From Macrothele yani (taxonomy: Eukaryota; Arthropoda; Arachnida; Araneae; Macrothelidae): a DNA stretch of 64,000 bases. Of this stretch, positions 54,880-64,000 are shown one piece after another. Location: positions 30,843,001-30,907,000 of the forward strand of contig CM077011.1 of assembly GCA_039090855.1 (NCBI GenBank). The letters are read 5' to 3'. The first letter of the stretch is position 1. Each line of letters starts with the position of its first letter. The notes under the pieces are model-generated. The model saw nothing but the letters and a program-made list of their open reading frames with translations, searched no databases and was not told the origin of the DNA. The position numbers and the translations under genes were made by a program.

Positions 54880-55995
54880 TGACGTCTTCATCTCAAGTAC
54901 TTCTTCTTTCTTCGTTTCTAGCACTTCTTCCTTCTATCGTTATCTATTATTATTATTATTATTATTATTTGAAGAAGATATTTGGTTTATTTGTTCAATT
55001 CATCTTATTATTATTATTATTTATTACTGTTATTACTTAAGAAGGTTAATTCATACGTCCTCGGGTTGCAACTGAATACATCTTGGAGCTGCTAGCCAGT
55101 AAAAGATAAATCATTTCCTTTCTTAATTGTGAAATCTCCCTTTGTATGATAACAACAACAATGGTTTATTGCGGCTGTTATTAAATATAATGATGTACTA
55201 TAAAGATGTACTGTTAGATTCAGCGGCAATTCAGTGTTCAGTCGTAGTTTGATCATTGGATTTAGACGTTTACAATCTTAAATACTTCGTTTTTCTTCGT
55301 TTCTAGCACATCTTTCTTCTATTGTTATTTACTATTATTATTATAATAAATATTTGATCAGTTCATCTTATTGTTTTTATTACTGCTATTACTTAAGAAG
55401 GTAAATTCATAGGTACTTGGGTTGAAACTGAATAAGTCTTGGATTTGTCAACAGTAAAATGCTGATCACTAACAATGGTTTACTACAGTTGTTAGTAAAT
55501 ATTATAATTATTAGCGAGCAGAATGTCTGATAAATATCATTATTATTAAACAGCACAATGTCTAAAATATTATAATTATTAAAGAGCGCAATGTCTAATA
55601 AATGTTATAATTATTGAAGATCATAGTGTCTAATGAATATTCTAATTATTAAAGATTACAACGTCTAATAAATATTGCAATTATTAAAGATCATAATGTC
55701 TAATTAGTATAATTATTAAAGATCATAATGTTTAAAACATTATTTTGCCAACTACAGCAATAATGATTAATTATTACTGTTGTTGTTTTTGTTGTTATAA
55801 TAGTTACTAAGCATTTATTATTCTTATTGCTCTCCATTACTCTTATTATTTTAAGATGTTTGGCCAATGCTTAGGTCCTTGTGAATAAACTGAATAAGAA
55901 TTGCAGCTGCCAGCGAGTCAAAGACAAGTCACTTTTTTAAAATACAATCTCCCTTCGCATGACAGTAAAAATAATAATAACTACTCTTATTATTG
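54880..55995. repeat. AT-rich segment present in about three diverged tandem copies
   Basis: The order 'ttcttcgtttctagcac', an (ATT)n run, 'ttacttaagaaggt(t/a)aattca', 'gggttg(c/a)aactgaata' and 'acaatggttta' occurs at about 54905-55200 and again at about 55295-55500. A third, partial copy at about 55835-55990 has 'gtgaataaactgaataagaa' then 'caatctcccttcgcatgaca'. The spacing is uneven. Confidence 0.75.
55497..55745. repeat. ~35-bp AT-rich minisatellite, ~7 copies
   Basis: The unit is near 'aattattaaagatcataatg' plus 'tctaataaatattat'. Copies vary; it is nested in the triplicated segment. Confidence 0.82.
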
Positions 55996-58313
55996 TTGCT
56001 GTTGATGTTGAAACACTGGCAGAAAAACGATAACCTGTTGAGTTTAGGAATATATTCGATACTTATAAGAGCCCAATGTAACTCTGCTAACACAGGAAAA
56101 AAATAACCTAGGTCTAAACGCTCTTCAAAGCAAATATTTTCAAGTAATACCTAGATCTCTTTAGACCAGGGAATCATTCGCTGAAGAGATTATAGCAGCA
56201 TTTGTTTCAGGGATTAATAAATCATCTGCTTCAGTTTCTAAATAGATAAAAATCCTTTAATAACTGCTTCTTGAACGGGAGCATGCATCCACATATCTTT
56301 CTCATTACAAGGAATTCTTGCCCTCACAGTGCAAAAGACAAGGAAAGGTATCAATCTACATATCCTTTTCCTCCCATTATACAGTTTACAGTGTTTGTTT
56401 TTGCATCTCATAGGGTGTTGTACACAAATTGTTACCCTGAATGATTCCCCTTTGTCCTTAAAAGCCCAACGTGGTATGTTTTGTTGTACGTGCTTAACTA
56501 CGTAGAGGTAAAAAAGCATGGGATGTCACTTACAAAGAAAAACAACATATACCTTTAATTCCTACGAATTAGTAACACCAACAAATCCTCTGTGAATTCG
56601 TACACTGAAAAACACTGATGTCCTTTCCTCTCGCTTGCTTTTTGATTGAAATAAACTTAATCTAGGTTTGTGATAAAAGCTTTGACAAAAGTAAGAGAAA
56701 GAGCAATGGCATACCCCCATCCTGCTCTCCTCTCTCAAGTGTTTTTCTACCCGAAAACATTATTTTTCGTTTACTTAAGGATTTAACATCTGGCGAAGTG
56801 AGTTGGATATAGAGCTTTGAAGAGTTGCAAAAGGAAGTGTGTGTATGAACGTGCGTGTGTAGAAGCGCGTGCTAGTGTGCGTTGGTATCGAAATATTCTC
56901 GGGGAGAGACTTGATAGGAATAATCGGAAGCTGGATGAAGGGAAATGACGCGGGAGGGAGGGAGGGGGGATGACTGATAAAAGAAGGATTCTACCTCACC
57001 TCTTACCCTTTCATCCTGTCTCTTTCTCGCACTCTCACTATCTCCTCTGTCTCTCGCTCACACACACACACACTCTCTCTCTCTCTCATCTCCCCTCTTG
57101 TGTCTCTTGGTCTGTGCCTTGAAGTCGAATTAATCAAGAACTCTGCAGATTAATATGAGTTCCCTCGCTTATTTTAGCACCGACACCATTTCGAAAACTT
57201 GTTAATTAATTTGTATCCTCGGCTCGAGCTCCACGTTAAACAGCTTCGCTCCTCTTCAAGCGATCGAGGGAAGGAATAGTTCGAGATTAGGGCAATTCGC
57301 AGCTGGGCTACCGAAGCCGTGAAAATAAAGTCGGGGCCTATACCTTCATTTTAAATGAAAAGTGTCTCTGCATAGTCATTATTCGTTGGTGCCCCTTTAA
57401 AACGGGAAATAAACAGAATCAACATCATGGCTTTACGAGTGCATCGTTCAGAACTTTGCGCTCACGTCATAGCCCAGAATTGTTAGTTACGTCCTTTTCA
57501 AACTAAGGCTTGCACCCGTTAAGAAAATGTTCATCATACTTGTTCTGAATATTTGTTCTAAACTGTCATGGTGCATTTTTTCTGTTTGTATTCTGCTTTG
57601 AAATATAATTATTGTATCTTTCAAGTAAGAAAACACTTTTCCTTTGAAGCAGCATAAAATTTCACGTTTGTCTATTACTGGGATGCTTTGTTTCCTATTG
57701 ATGTTGTACGAAATGTAACTACAACACCTTCAAAAAATAATGATCTGATTAATCACGTGGTATTAAATGATTTCTATTAAATGATTTCGCTCTGAATTTC
57801 AGCATAGGGTAGGCCCCTAAGCATCCGCCTTGTGGGGGTCCCAGATGGACAGATGACCTCGATATTCCTGCAAATAATGTTTCCCTTAGCATTCGTTGCA
57901 ATTATAAAAAAATGCTTTCTTTTATCATTGCATAACACTTAAATTATTTTCCGGGGAAAATTCCTCAGCTCCTCCGCAACTAATTCTCATATATTTTTGC
58001 TGCATAGGATAGGCTGGAGAGAATTTACTTGTTTCTTCTTGAAGCTCAGAGAGAGGAAGAGGATGCTATACCTATACCTGCTCTTAATTAGAGATTTGAC
58101 TGACCTCATCAGGCCTGGAGAACTGACCCGCAAGCGAGGCATTACCATTTCGGTACTCTGACCAGAATGTTACAGGGGGAAATATATGAAATAAGTAATG
58201 ACAACAAAATTCCTGTAATTAATAACAGACGCATAATAATGAATCTCCACACTTTTAATGTCAAAAACTTTGCCTTAAAACATTTAGAACCCGCGTTTTT
58301 TTAGCAGCAGAAC
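55996..58313. other. unassigned; possible unique host sequence near 57.1-57.3 kb
   Basis: No coding gene is recognised. A CA/CT microsatellite lies at about 57058-57090. After it, 57120-57320 is complex and non-repetitive, with 'taattaatttgt', 'ctcgagct' and 'gatcgagg' words, and belongs to no repeat family here. It might be host regulatory or unique sequence. Confidence 0.4.
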
Positions 58314-58317
58314 TGCG

Positions 58318-58480
58318 TGTGACGTACCTGCCAGCAGGACGCACACGACATAAAGGCAGATAGTAGTCAGAACAAACGTCCGCGTAGCTCAATTGGTAGA
58401 GTGACTTATTCCGGAATGAGGGGACCCGGGTTTGAATCCCGGCGTAGACCAAAAGTGACGGAGAAATTTACTTCGTTATA
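58318..58480 (+). repeat. TRIM 5' LTR
   Basis: 163 bp, TGTGACG…GTTATA. It contains a tRNA-like unit at 58378-58451. It differs from the 3' LTR by 5 substitutions and no indels. Confidence 0.9.
58378..58451 (+). promoter_or_regulatory. tRNA-like unit (box A / box B) in 5' LTR
   Basis: Box A 'tagctcaattgg' (58385-58396) matches TRGCnnAnnnGG. Box B 'ggtttgaatcc' (58429-58439) differs from GGTTCGAATCC by one base. The T arm (ccggg/cccgg), D arm (gctc/gagt) and acceptor ends (gtc…gac) can pair. The anticodon stem 'cttat/atgag' closes only a 6-nt loop, so it is not a normal tRNA gene. The antisense reading gives a spurious protein frame. Confidence 0.82.
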
Positions 58481-58481
58481 A

Positions 58482-58493
58482 CGGCGCCCGAAC
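58482..58493 (+). promoter_or_regulatory. primer-binding site (tRNA-Lys-like)
   Basis: CGGCGCCCGAAC lies one base after the 5' LTR; the retroviral-type tRNA-Lys site is TGGCGCCCGAAC. The related minus-strand element at 17927-16804 has TGGCGCCCGAGC in the same place. Confidence 0.75.
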
Positions 58494-58729
58494 TATCCGG
58501 ATGGCCCGACCGTTCAAAATCTCGCATTGGTGTGATGTTCTTTCCACACCGCGAGATAGGAAAAATCAGAGAATCCCTTCTCCAGCGCTTCGAAAATAAA
58601 TGTGTGTGACGGTGCATTCCACACACTAGACTGACTGGGATTTCTCAAGTGCACGTTCTACAGTGGATGGCTGCCTGCAACGATTCATGGTCACGGCTGA
58701 CCCGTGGGCCATGCCCCCGGCCCTCTTTC

Positions 58730-58746
58730 GGGGGGGGGGGGGGAGA
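58730..58746 (+). promoter_or_regulatory. polypurine tract
   Basis: Fourteen G followed by 'aga' directly abut the 3' LTR, where plus-strand priming is expected. Confidence 0.8.
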
Positions 58747-58909
58747 TGTGACGTACCTGCTAGCAGGACGCATACGACATAAAGGCAGATAGTAGTCAGA
58801 ACAAACGTCGGCGTAGCTCAATTGGTAGAGTGACTTATTCCGGAATGAGGGGACCCGGGTTCGAATCCCGGCGTAGACCAAAAATGACGGAGAAATTTAC
58901 TTCGTTATA
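58747..58909 (+). repeat. TRIM 3' LTR
   Basis: 163 bp. Its tRNA-like unit is better kept than in the 5' LTR, with a perfect box B. Confidence 0.9.
58807..58880 (+). promoter_or_regulatory. tRNA-like unit (box A / box B) in 3' LTR
   Basis: Box A 'tagctcaattgg' (58814-58825) and a perfect box B 'ggttcgaatcc' (58858-58868). The fold is the same as in the 5' LTR, including the 6-nt anticodon loop. Confidence 0.84.
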
Positions 58910-59220
58910 TGCGGTGATCATTTTTCACTCAAACATCTGAAAATGGATGGAGAAATTAAAATGAAAGGAAACAGAGGGATAGAGGTTATTTTATTCTTAT
59001 ATTTCGCATAGACAAGGCTGTGCACCTTTGCAGAAAAATTCTATAAGTGTTGTTCAATAAGGAGTGGGACTCTTTAGCTGCAAAGCGTTTGGGCTTCCTA
59101 ATTTTGTCAATGGGTGGCGCTAGTGTAAGTGCGATTTAAACGCTATGCAATTTCCTGCAGCTTGTTTGTTACGGAAGACGTGTAACGTGCTGGGCTAATT
59201 TTATTGTTCTCTCGTAGGAG

Positions 59221-59735
59221 ATGAATACTTCCAAAGTTGCTCACCGTGCGATAATTCTGTTTTTGAAATCGGTGGAAACTCCACCAACCTAAATTCACAG
59301 CCGAATGAAGGCGGTGTATGGTGTCTGCTTGTCTTCTACGCAGTACTGCAACGCGGTTGTGCCAGCTCTTTAGTGGTGGACGAGCAAGCACTACAGAACG
59401 GCCAAGATCGAGACCACCACGTCGTGCCGTTTCAGTGATGACAAAGTTGCACATGTGGATGCTGCAATAAAGGACGAATCACGATCGAAGAACTGCCGAA
59501 CATTGCCGATGTGAGCATCGGAACTGTCAATACGATCATGCATTCGCACTTTGAATATCGTAAGGTCTGCGCCACGTGGGTACCGAAACATCTTTCCGAT
59601 GAACAGATGAATGAACAAATAGGACTATCATTACAGCGTCTGTTCCGCTACCATGAAGAAGGTAAAGCTACGCATTATTGCTAAGGACGAAAGCTGGTGT
59701 CATCATTTCGAGCCAGAGTCGAAATAGCAGTAGAT
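59221..59735 (+). pseudogene. mariner-type transposase, N-terminal relic
   Basis: The plus strand reads MNTSKVAHRAIILFLKSVET, a stop, IHSRMKAVYG, then in shifted frames DDKVAHVDAAIKDES, IEELPNIADVSIGTVNTIMH, EYRKVCATWVPKHLSDEQ and SLQRLFRYHEEG, and finally IIAKDESWCHHFEPESK with the first catalytic Asp. This is the N-terminal half of a mariner transposase: two HTH regions, the WVPKHLS-type linker and the start of the core. Several frameshifts and stops are present. The copy breaks off after EPESK, before the second Asp. A mariner-like end 'caataaggagtgggac' lies upstream at about 59056-59071. Confidence 0.85.
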
Positions 59736-60589
59736 TGATAACGGTTGAGAATGATGATGATAAAGATATACTGTGTATATTGGCCATCCAGATAGGCGGG
59801 TGATCTAAGGCTCAGGTGTCTGCGTATTGGACGCACGTTCGACTTCTGCATAAGATACGGATGGGTTGTTCGTCCTATCGCCGCTCTGCAGCTAGATGTT
59901 TGCTATCCCAGTTGCGTGTATCCCTGAAAAACATGTCTCAAAAAATTTGCACGACTCACGGAGGGGTGGTTCGTGCATTATTAGGAAAGCAGTTCTTTGT
60001 AATGAATGCGTAGGGACGTTAGTACCTTGCAGATAACACGCACAACTTGGTACAAAAATGTTTCCGGTTCTAGTTCAGCTTTCACTAAAGAGTCCATTTG
60101 ATTAGCCAGCACAATTAGGCCACTGGTCCTGGGGCAGACTCCTCGTTATAAATAAGTGGCCCATCCTTTCTTGGAGACCTGGATAGAGAAGCGCGCAAAC
60201 AATCAACGAACCGACTACGTGCTGACAGTTGAATGTAAAGAAATGCCAAGTGTGTGACTGTAAAAAAATCCCACTTGAAAAACCACGGTAAACCTGTTTT
60301 AAAAACACATCTCATGCACAGATGAAAGGTACATTTTTTTTCATGAATTTTTACAGATGCATTTTAAGAACTTAGCCTTCTACTTATTCCTACCGTGTTT
60401 TGTTTCGATAACGTACTTCAAACCGAGTATCAAAATCAGGCTTCACACGCAGTCGCAATTTAAGCTATGTAAAATAAATAACGGCAAACGTATTCTGGTA
60501 ATATTGTCAGTTATACATCGCGGTTTAGAAAACATCCGCCTTATGTAGATGTCAAGGAAGTCATGTTACTATCGTTTCCTTTAAAGCAC
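59736..60589. other. unassigned; possible SINE head
   Basis: Near 59797-59850 'gcgggtgatctaaggctcag' … 'gcacgttcgacttctgc' has box A/B-like spacing, but no known body follows. Otherwise nothing is recognised. Confidence 0.4.
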
Positions 60590-60765
60590 ACCCTTGGCCA
60601 GCCGGTGACCAAGTGTTCAGGGGCGTTGGTTACTTGTCAGTCGTCCGAGCGGGGAGGAAGTTTTCTCAGGAAGAAATGACCCCAAATTAAGGACGCGAGA
60701 CCTCTCATAACCCTTAAAGCCCCACGTGGAGGTTATTATCCCACCCCCTTCTACTGCTCCTCTCT
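60590..60765 (+). mobile_element. SINE A-related element
   Basis: 'ggccagccggtgaccaagtg' (box-A-like), then 'atgaccccaaattaaggacg' and 'ataacccttaaagcccc', correspond to the element at 37405-37575 and to the SINE A body. Confidence 0.6.
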
Positions 60766-60891
60766 CCCTTCAGAAAAAAAAATACGATTTTGGTACCAAA
60801 CAAAAGGGCAATTTACCATTAATTCCGTTCAGGAAACGAAGAATGGACTCGTATTAAAAATATTGTACGAATGTTTTCCTATTTAGATTTA

Positions 60892-62579
60892 AAATGTAAT
60901 CGTTGGCACAAATGTGCCGCATTTTCACTATATCCATTTAGATACTCCTTCATAAAATTTGAAAATTTCATTGCCTAGGAACAGGAATCGATTCCGCACC
61001 TCCCGATATCCGGTCGAACATGCTATCAGTTACACTACCCAGGACAAGGAAGTTCCAAGCAACTAAATCTGATGTAGCTTACCGGAGATGTTGCTTAGCT
61101 CCCGATTTCAGGTCAAGCATGCTATCAGTTACACTACCCAGGACAAGGAAGTTCCAAGCAACTGAAGCTGATGTAGCTTAGCTCCCGATTTCAGGTCAAG
61201 CATGCTATCAGTTACACTACCCAGGACAAGAAAGTTCCAAGCAACTGAAGCTGATGTAGCTTACCTTCAGATGTAGCTTAGCTTCCGATTTCCGGTCGAG
61301 CATGCTATCCGTTACACTACATAAGACAAGGACGTTCCACGCGACTAAAGCTGATGTAGCTTACCGATGATGTAGCTTAGCTCCCAATTTCCGGTCAAGC
61401 ATGCTATCAGTTACACTACCCAGGACAAGAAAGTTCAAAGCAACTGAAGCTGATGTAGCTTACCTTCAGGTGTAGCTTAGCTCCCGATTTCCGGTCGAGC
61501 ATGCTATCAGTTACACTACTCAGGACAAGGAATTTCCAAGCAACTGAAACTGATGTAGCTTAGCTCCCGATTTCCGGTCGAGCATGCCATCAGTTACGCT
61601 ACCCAGGACAAGGAAGTTCCAAGCAACTGAAGCTGATGTAGCTTAGCTTCAGATATAGCTTAGCTTCCGATTTCCGGTCGAGCATGCTATCAGTTACACT
61701 ACTCAGGACAAGGAATTTCCAAGCAACTGAAACTGATGTAGCTTAGCTTCAGATGTAGCTTAGCTCCCGATTTCCGGTCGAGCATGCTATCAGTTACATT
61801 ACTCAGGACAAGGAATTTCCAAGCAACTGAAACTGATGTAGCTTAGCTTCAGATGTAGCTTAGCTCCCGATTTCCGGTCGAGCATGCTATCAGTTACACT
61901 ACTCAGGACAAGGAATTTCCAAGCAACTGAAACTGATGTAGCTTAGCTCCCGATTTCCGGTCGAGCATGCTATCAGTTACATTACTCAGGACAAGGAATT
62001 TCCAAGCAACTGAAGCTGATGTAGCTTACCTTCAGATGTAGCTTAGCTCCCGATTTCCGGTCGAGCATGCTATCAGTTACACTACTCAGGACAAGGAATT
62101 TCCAAGCAACTGAAACTGATGTAGCTTAGCTCCCGATTTCCGGTCGAGCATGCCATCAGTTACGCTACCCAGGACAAGGAAGTTCCAAGCAACTGAAGCT
62201 GATGTAGCTTAGCTTCAGATATAGCTTAGCTTCCGATTTCCGGTCGAGAATGCTATCAGTTACACTACTCAGGACAAGGAATTTCCAAGCAACTGAAACT
62301 GATGTAGCTTAGCTCCCGATTTCCAGTCGAACATGCTATCATTTACGCTACCCAGGAGAAGGAAGTTTCAAGCAACTGAAGCTAAGCAGATGTGTAGCTT
62401 AACTTCAGTTGTTTGGAACTTCCTTGTCCTGGATAGTGTAACGAATAGCATGCTCGAGCGGAAACCGGGAGATGCGGATTCGATTTCCGTTCCAGAGCAA
62501 TGGAATTTTAAAGTTTTCTGACGGAGTGGCTGAATGAATACCGTGAAAATACGGCACATTTGTGCCAACGATTACATTT
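60892..62579. mobile_element. large foldback element with ~185-bp imperfect TIRs
   Basis: 60892-61075 and 62403-62579 are inverted repeats. Shared blocks include 'aatgtaatcgttggcacaaa', 'tgtgccg(c/t)attttcac', 'aaaatt(t/c)cattgc', 'tcgattccgca / tcgaatccgca' and 'ggacaaggaagttcca'. The centre is a tandem array of the TIR's own inner part. There is no coding capacity and no clear target duplication. A short palindrome 'ggcacaaatgtgcc' lies in each TIR. Confidence 0.85.
60994..62400. repeat. tandem array inside foldback element, ~100-bp and ~83-bp units
   Basis: About 15 copies centre on 'gagcatgctatcagttacac', 'aggacaaggaa(t/g)ttccaagc' and 'gatgtagcttagct'. Long units (about 100 bp) have an extra 'tcagatgtagcttagct'; short units (about 83 bp) lack it. 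Near-identical blocks recur within the array, for example 61582-61690 and 62148-62256, suggesting recent higher-order duplication. Confidence 0.92.
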
Positions 62580-63626
62580 GTGTCACCTTCCATCTATTTG
62601 TGAAGAATTATTTTTTTAGGGAAATTCGTTTGCCACCTATGTATCCCATTTAGATTTATTTGGGATTTTAATTTAGTCAGCAAAGAAACTTTTATTTCCC
62701 TTGTGCCTTTGTGCCCAAGCACATTTTTTTTATATCTAACGCAACGAAATAAATTTGATAGACAAAGAGTACGTCCGTGCCGGAATAAGCTTTATGACCC
62801 TTTCTGTGTCACGCGAATATACTGTTGAGCGCTCTGCTTAATTTTTCACGAGCAGCGAGACGTATGCACCTAAAAACACTGATGACATTTAGTTATTTCT
62901 GCACGTTTCACTGTTATTTATTTATACAGTTTTCTTCCCTCGTCATTTGCGCTGAAAGAAAAAAATAACCTACATGAAATGAACTTTGGACAAACATACT
63001 GGTAAGGTCAAGCCAGGAATGTAGCTTATTTGCGGTGTAGGGGGATGAAACCACTGAATTCCTAGAAGGCGTGGAGATTCAGAGACTAAGTAGAGACAGA
63101 ATCCAGCAGAGCACATACACGCAGGAGAAATAGAATGCTCGGCTTTGTCTCTGCGAGGAAATGAGAGGATACGAAGGAGACAATCCGACAAGGATTTTCA
63201 GTTGCTACAACCTAATTTACCGAGAGGAGCAATAAAAGATGGTTTTATGTTCCCAGTTGAATACCTCGTCGGTTTCCCTCTAGGTTATCTCAACAGTCGT
63301 AAAACGACGAGAATAACTCTTAAAGAAACGGATGGTGTCTGCTTAGCCATTGGTGGAAATGCAATGGACGAACTTAATACGAAGAAGTTATCCTTGGGTG
63401 ATGCATTCCGCTCTTACTCTGCATTTTGAAGTCGAATTAATGCCTACACCGGAAAGAAATGTATTTCTAGGAATGGGATATGCGTTCTGACAGTAAAGTA
63501 ACACACACTAATATAGCAAAGAAACCATAATTTTCCGCTAACTTTTATTGGATGTGACGTACAGCTCTTATTCGGGCTACACGAAACCGTATATTTCTAA
63601 TTTAACCTTCCTTTTAGAGTTTCCGT
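62580..63626. other. unassigned; one unrecognised 94-codon frame
   Basis: The plus frame 63145-63429 encodes a 94-residue peptide starting MSLRGNERIRRRQSDK. It shows no motif I recognise, and no splice or start context supports it. Not called as a gene. Confidence 0.4.
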
Positions 63627-63870
63627 TCTTATGTAAGTTATGTTACTTCCCAATTAGATTTTCTTTCTGAACGGCACATTAGTTCCCCAAATTTTTCTTA
63701 TGCTTTTTGGCAACAACTGACAGTGAGTACAAGGTAAATAAAAAGCCACGCAGAGTGTACAGTGGGTGTGATGGTACCTTCTTGTTATTATGTAACTTGT
63801 GTTACTTCTCCGTTATATTTGCTTTCTGAACGGCACGTCAATTCCTCGAATTTTCTTATAATCTTTAGCA
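63627..63870. repeat. two direct copies of a ~90-bp segment, ~154 bp apart
   Basis: 'ttctttctgaacggcacatt' near 63660 and 'gctttctgaacggcacgtca' near 63820 anchor two diverged copies that share 'tatgtaa(g/c)tt(a/g)tgttacttc' before and 'tttagcaac' or 'tttggcaac' after. Confidence 0.8.
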
Positions 63871-64000
63871 ACTTGGAGAAGAAATATTTCCTCAGAAATA
63901 CATGGGAACATATTCAAATCAATTATATTCAAGCAGCACATAAATTCAAATCAATCAGAATTATGCACCGAATTTATTTGTGGTTTACTGGTCTTCAATG
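63871..64000. other. unassigned sequence
   Basis: Short AT-rich end of the window; nothing is recognised. Confidence 0.4.

Larger units (their letters stand above)
58318..58909 (+). mobile_element. TRIM: compact LTR retrotransposon with tRNA-like promoter in each LTR
   Basis: Two direct repeats of exactly 163 bp (58318-58480 and 58747-58909) differ at 5 positions by my count. Both start TGTGACG and end TTATA. Directly after the first, with one spacer base, is CGGCGCCCGAAC (58482-58493), 11 of 12 bases of the classic tRNA-Lys primer-binding site. Directly before the second is a G-run plus 'aga' (58730-58746), a polypurine tract. The 4-mer 'tgcg' flanks both outer sides (58314-58317 and 58910-58913), the target duplication left by an LTR integrase. 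The 266-bp interior has no ORF. Structure and size match terminal-repeat retrotransposons in miniature, moved by enzymes of an autonomous relative. Each LTR encloses a 74-bp tRNA-like unit. LTR ends TG…TA are unusual; TG…CA is normal. Confidence 0.9.

Noticed and set aside
58378..58451. A functional tRNA gene
   Set aside because: The anticodon loop has six bases and the acceptor stem has a mismatch. The unit is embedded in a duplicated LTR, so it is a tRNA-like promoter rather than a tRNA gene.
58261..58881. Two minus-strand frames with nearly the same peptide (MVYAGI.TRVPSFRNKSLYQL)
   Set aside because: They are antisense translations of the tRNA-like unit in the two LTRs, not proteins.
60994..62400. 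CRISPR-like array
   Set aside because: The units are contiguous tandem repeats of 83-100 bp without unique spacers, in eukaryotic DNA.
63145..63429. Plus-strand 94-codon frame
   Set aside because: No family resemblance and no gene context. It could be an exon, but nothing in the sequence shows it.

Overview
This is eukaryotic DNA from an animal, most likely a marine invertebrate. Cephalopod or other mollusc is my guess from style only: abundant GATA, CT, TA and CATA microsatellites, tRNA-derived SINEs, RTE LINE tails, and Tc1/mariner and hAT transposons. The window is AT-rich, the open frames are short, and no operons or ribosome-binding sites are visible. I recognise no host protein-coding gene and no true RNA gene. 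Nearly everything I can name is a mobile element or a tandem repeat. If the window lies inside a host gene, it holds only intron or intergenic sequence that I cannot tell apart.

Layout. 1-3.7 kb: microsatellites, a mariner relic broken by a perfect hairpin, a hAT transposase C-terminus and two SINEs. 5.7-7.1 kb: a nearly complete Tc1-like transposon. 8.5-10.5 kb: an RTE LINE tail between inverted blocks of an AT-rich minisatellite. 12.2-13.9 kb: a hAT-type insertion with an 8-bp target duplication, carrying a reverse-transcriptase relic. 15.1-15.7 kb: a compound SINE ending in a perfect palindrome. 16.8-17.9 kb: a degraded LTR element whose LTR-like ends contain tRNA-like sequence, invaded by a dispersed repeat (family C). 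18.8-21.1 kb: a foldback element, a LINE relic and a mariner relic. 21.2-23.2 kb: a satellite of about 44 bp with a polarity switch. 26.6-31.6 kb: Tc1 and hAT relics and SINEs. 31.6-33.7 kb: a second hAT insertion with an 8-bp duplication, holding a SINE and family C. 34.8-38.6 kb: two more family C copies and SINEs. 42.2-45.4 kb: nested elements (LINE tail in hAT MITE in foldback element), then another hAT MITE with a perfect 116-bp inverted repeat. 50.3-51.1 kb: a 40-bp minisatellite. 52.5-53.7 kb: a Tc1-like element with DD36E spacing. 54.9-56.0 kb: an AT-rich triplicated segment. 58.3-58.9 kb: a compact LTR element (TRIM) with a tRNA-like Pol III promoter in each LTR. 59.2 kb: a mariner N-terminal relic. 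60.9-62.6 kb: a long-TIR foldback element filled by an array of about 100 bp or 83 bp units.

The most unusual system is the TRIM at 58318-58909. It has two 163-bp direct LTRs, a primer-binding site resembling that for tRNA-Lys, a G-rich polypurine tract and a 4-bp target duplication. Each LTR contains box A and box B of a tRNA-like unit. A diverged relative lies on the minus strand at 16804-17927. A second theme is recurrent perfect snap-back palindromes at repeat junctions (1996-2067, 13451-13503, 15621-15684, 41031-41063, 44902-45165), which suggest template-switch events. All calls are by eye; no search or folding program was run.
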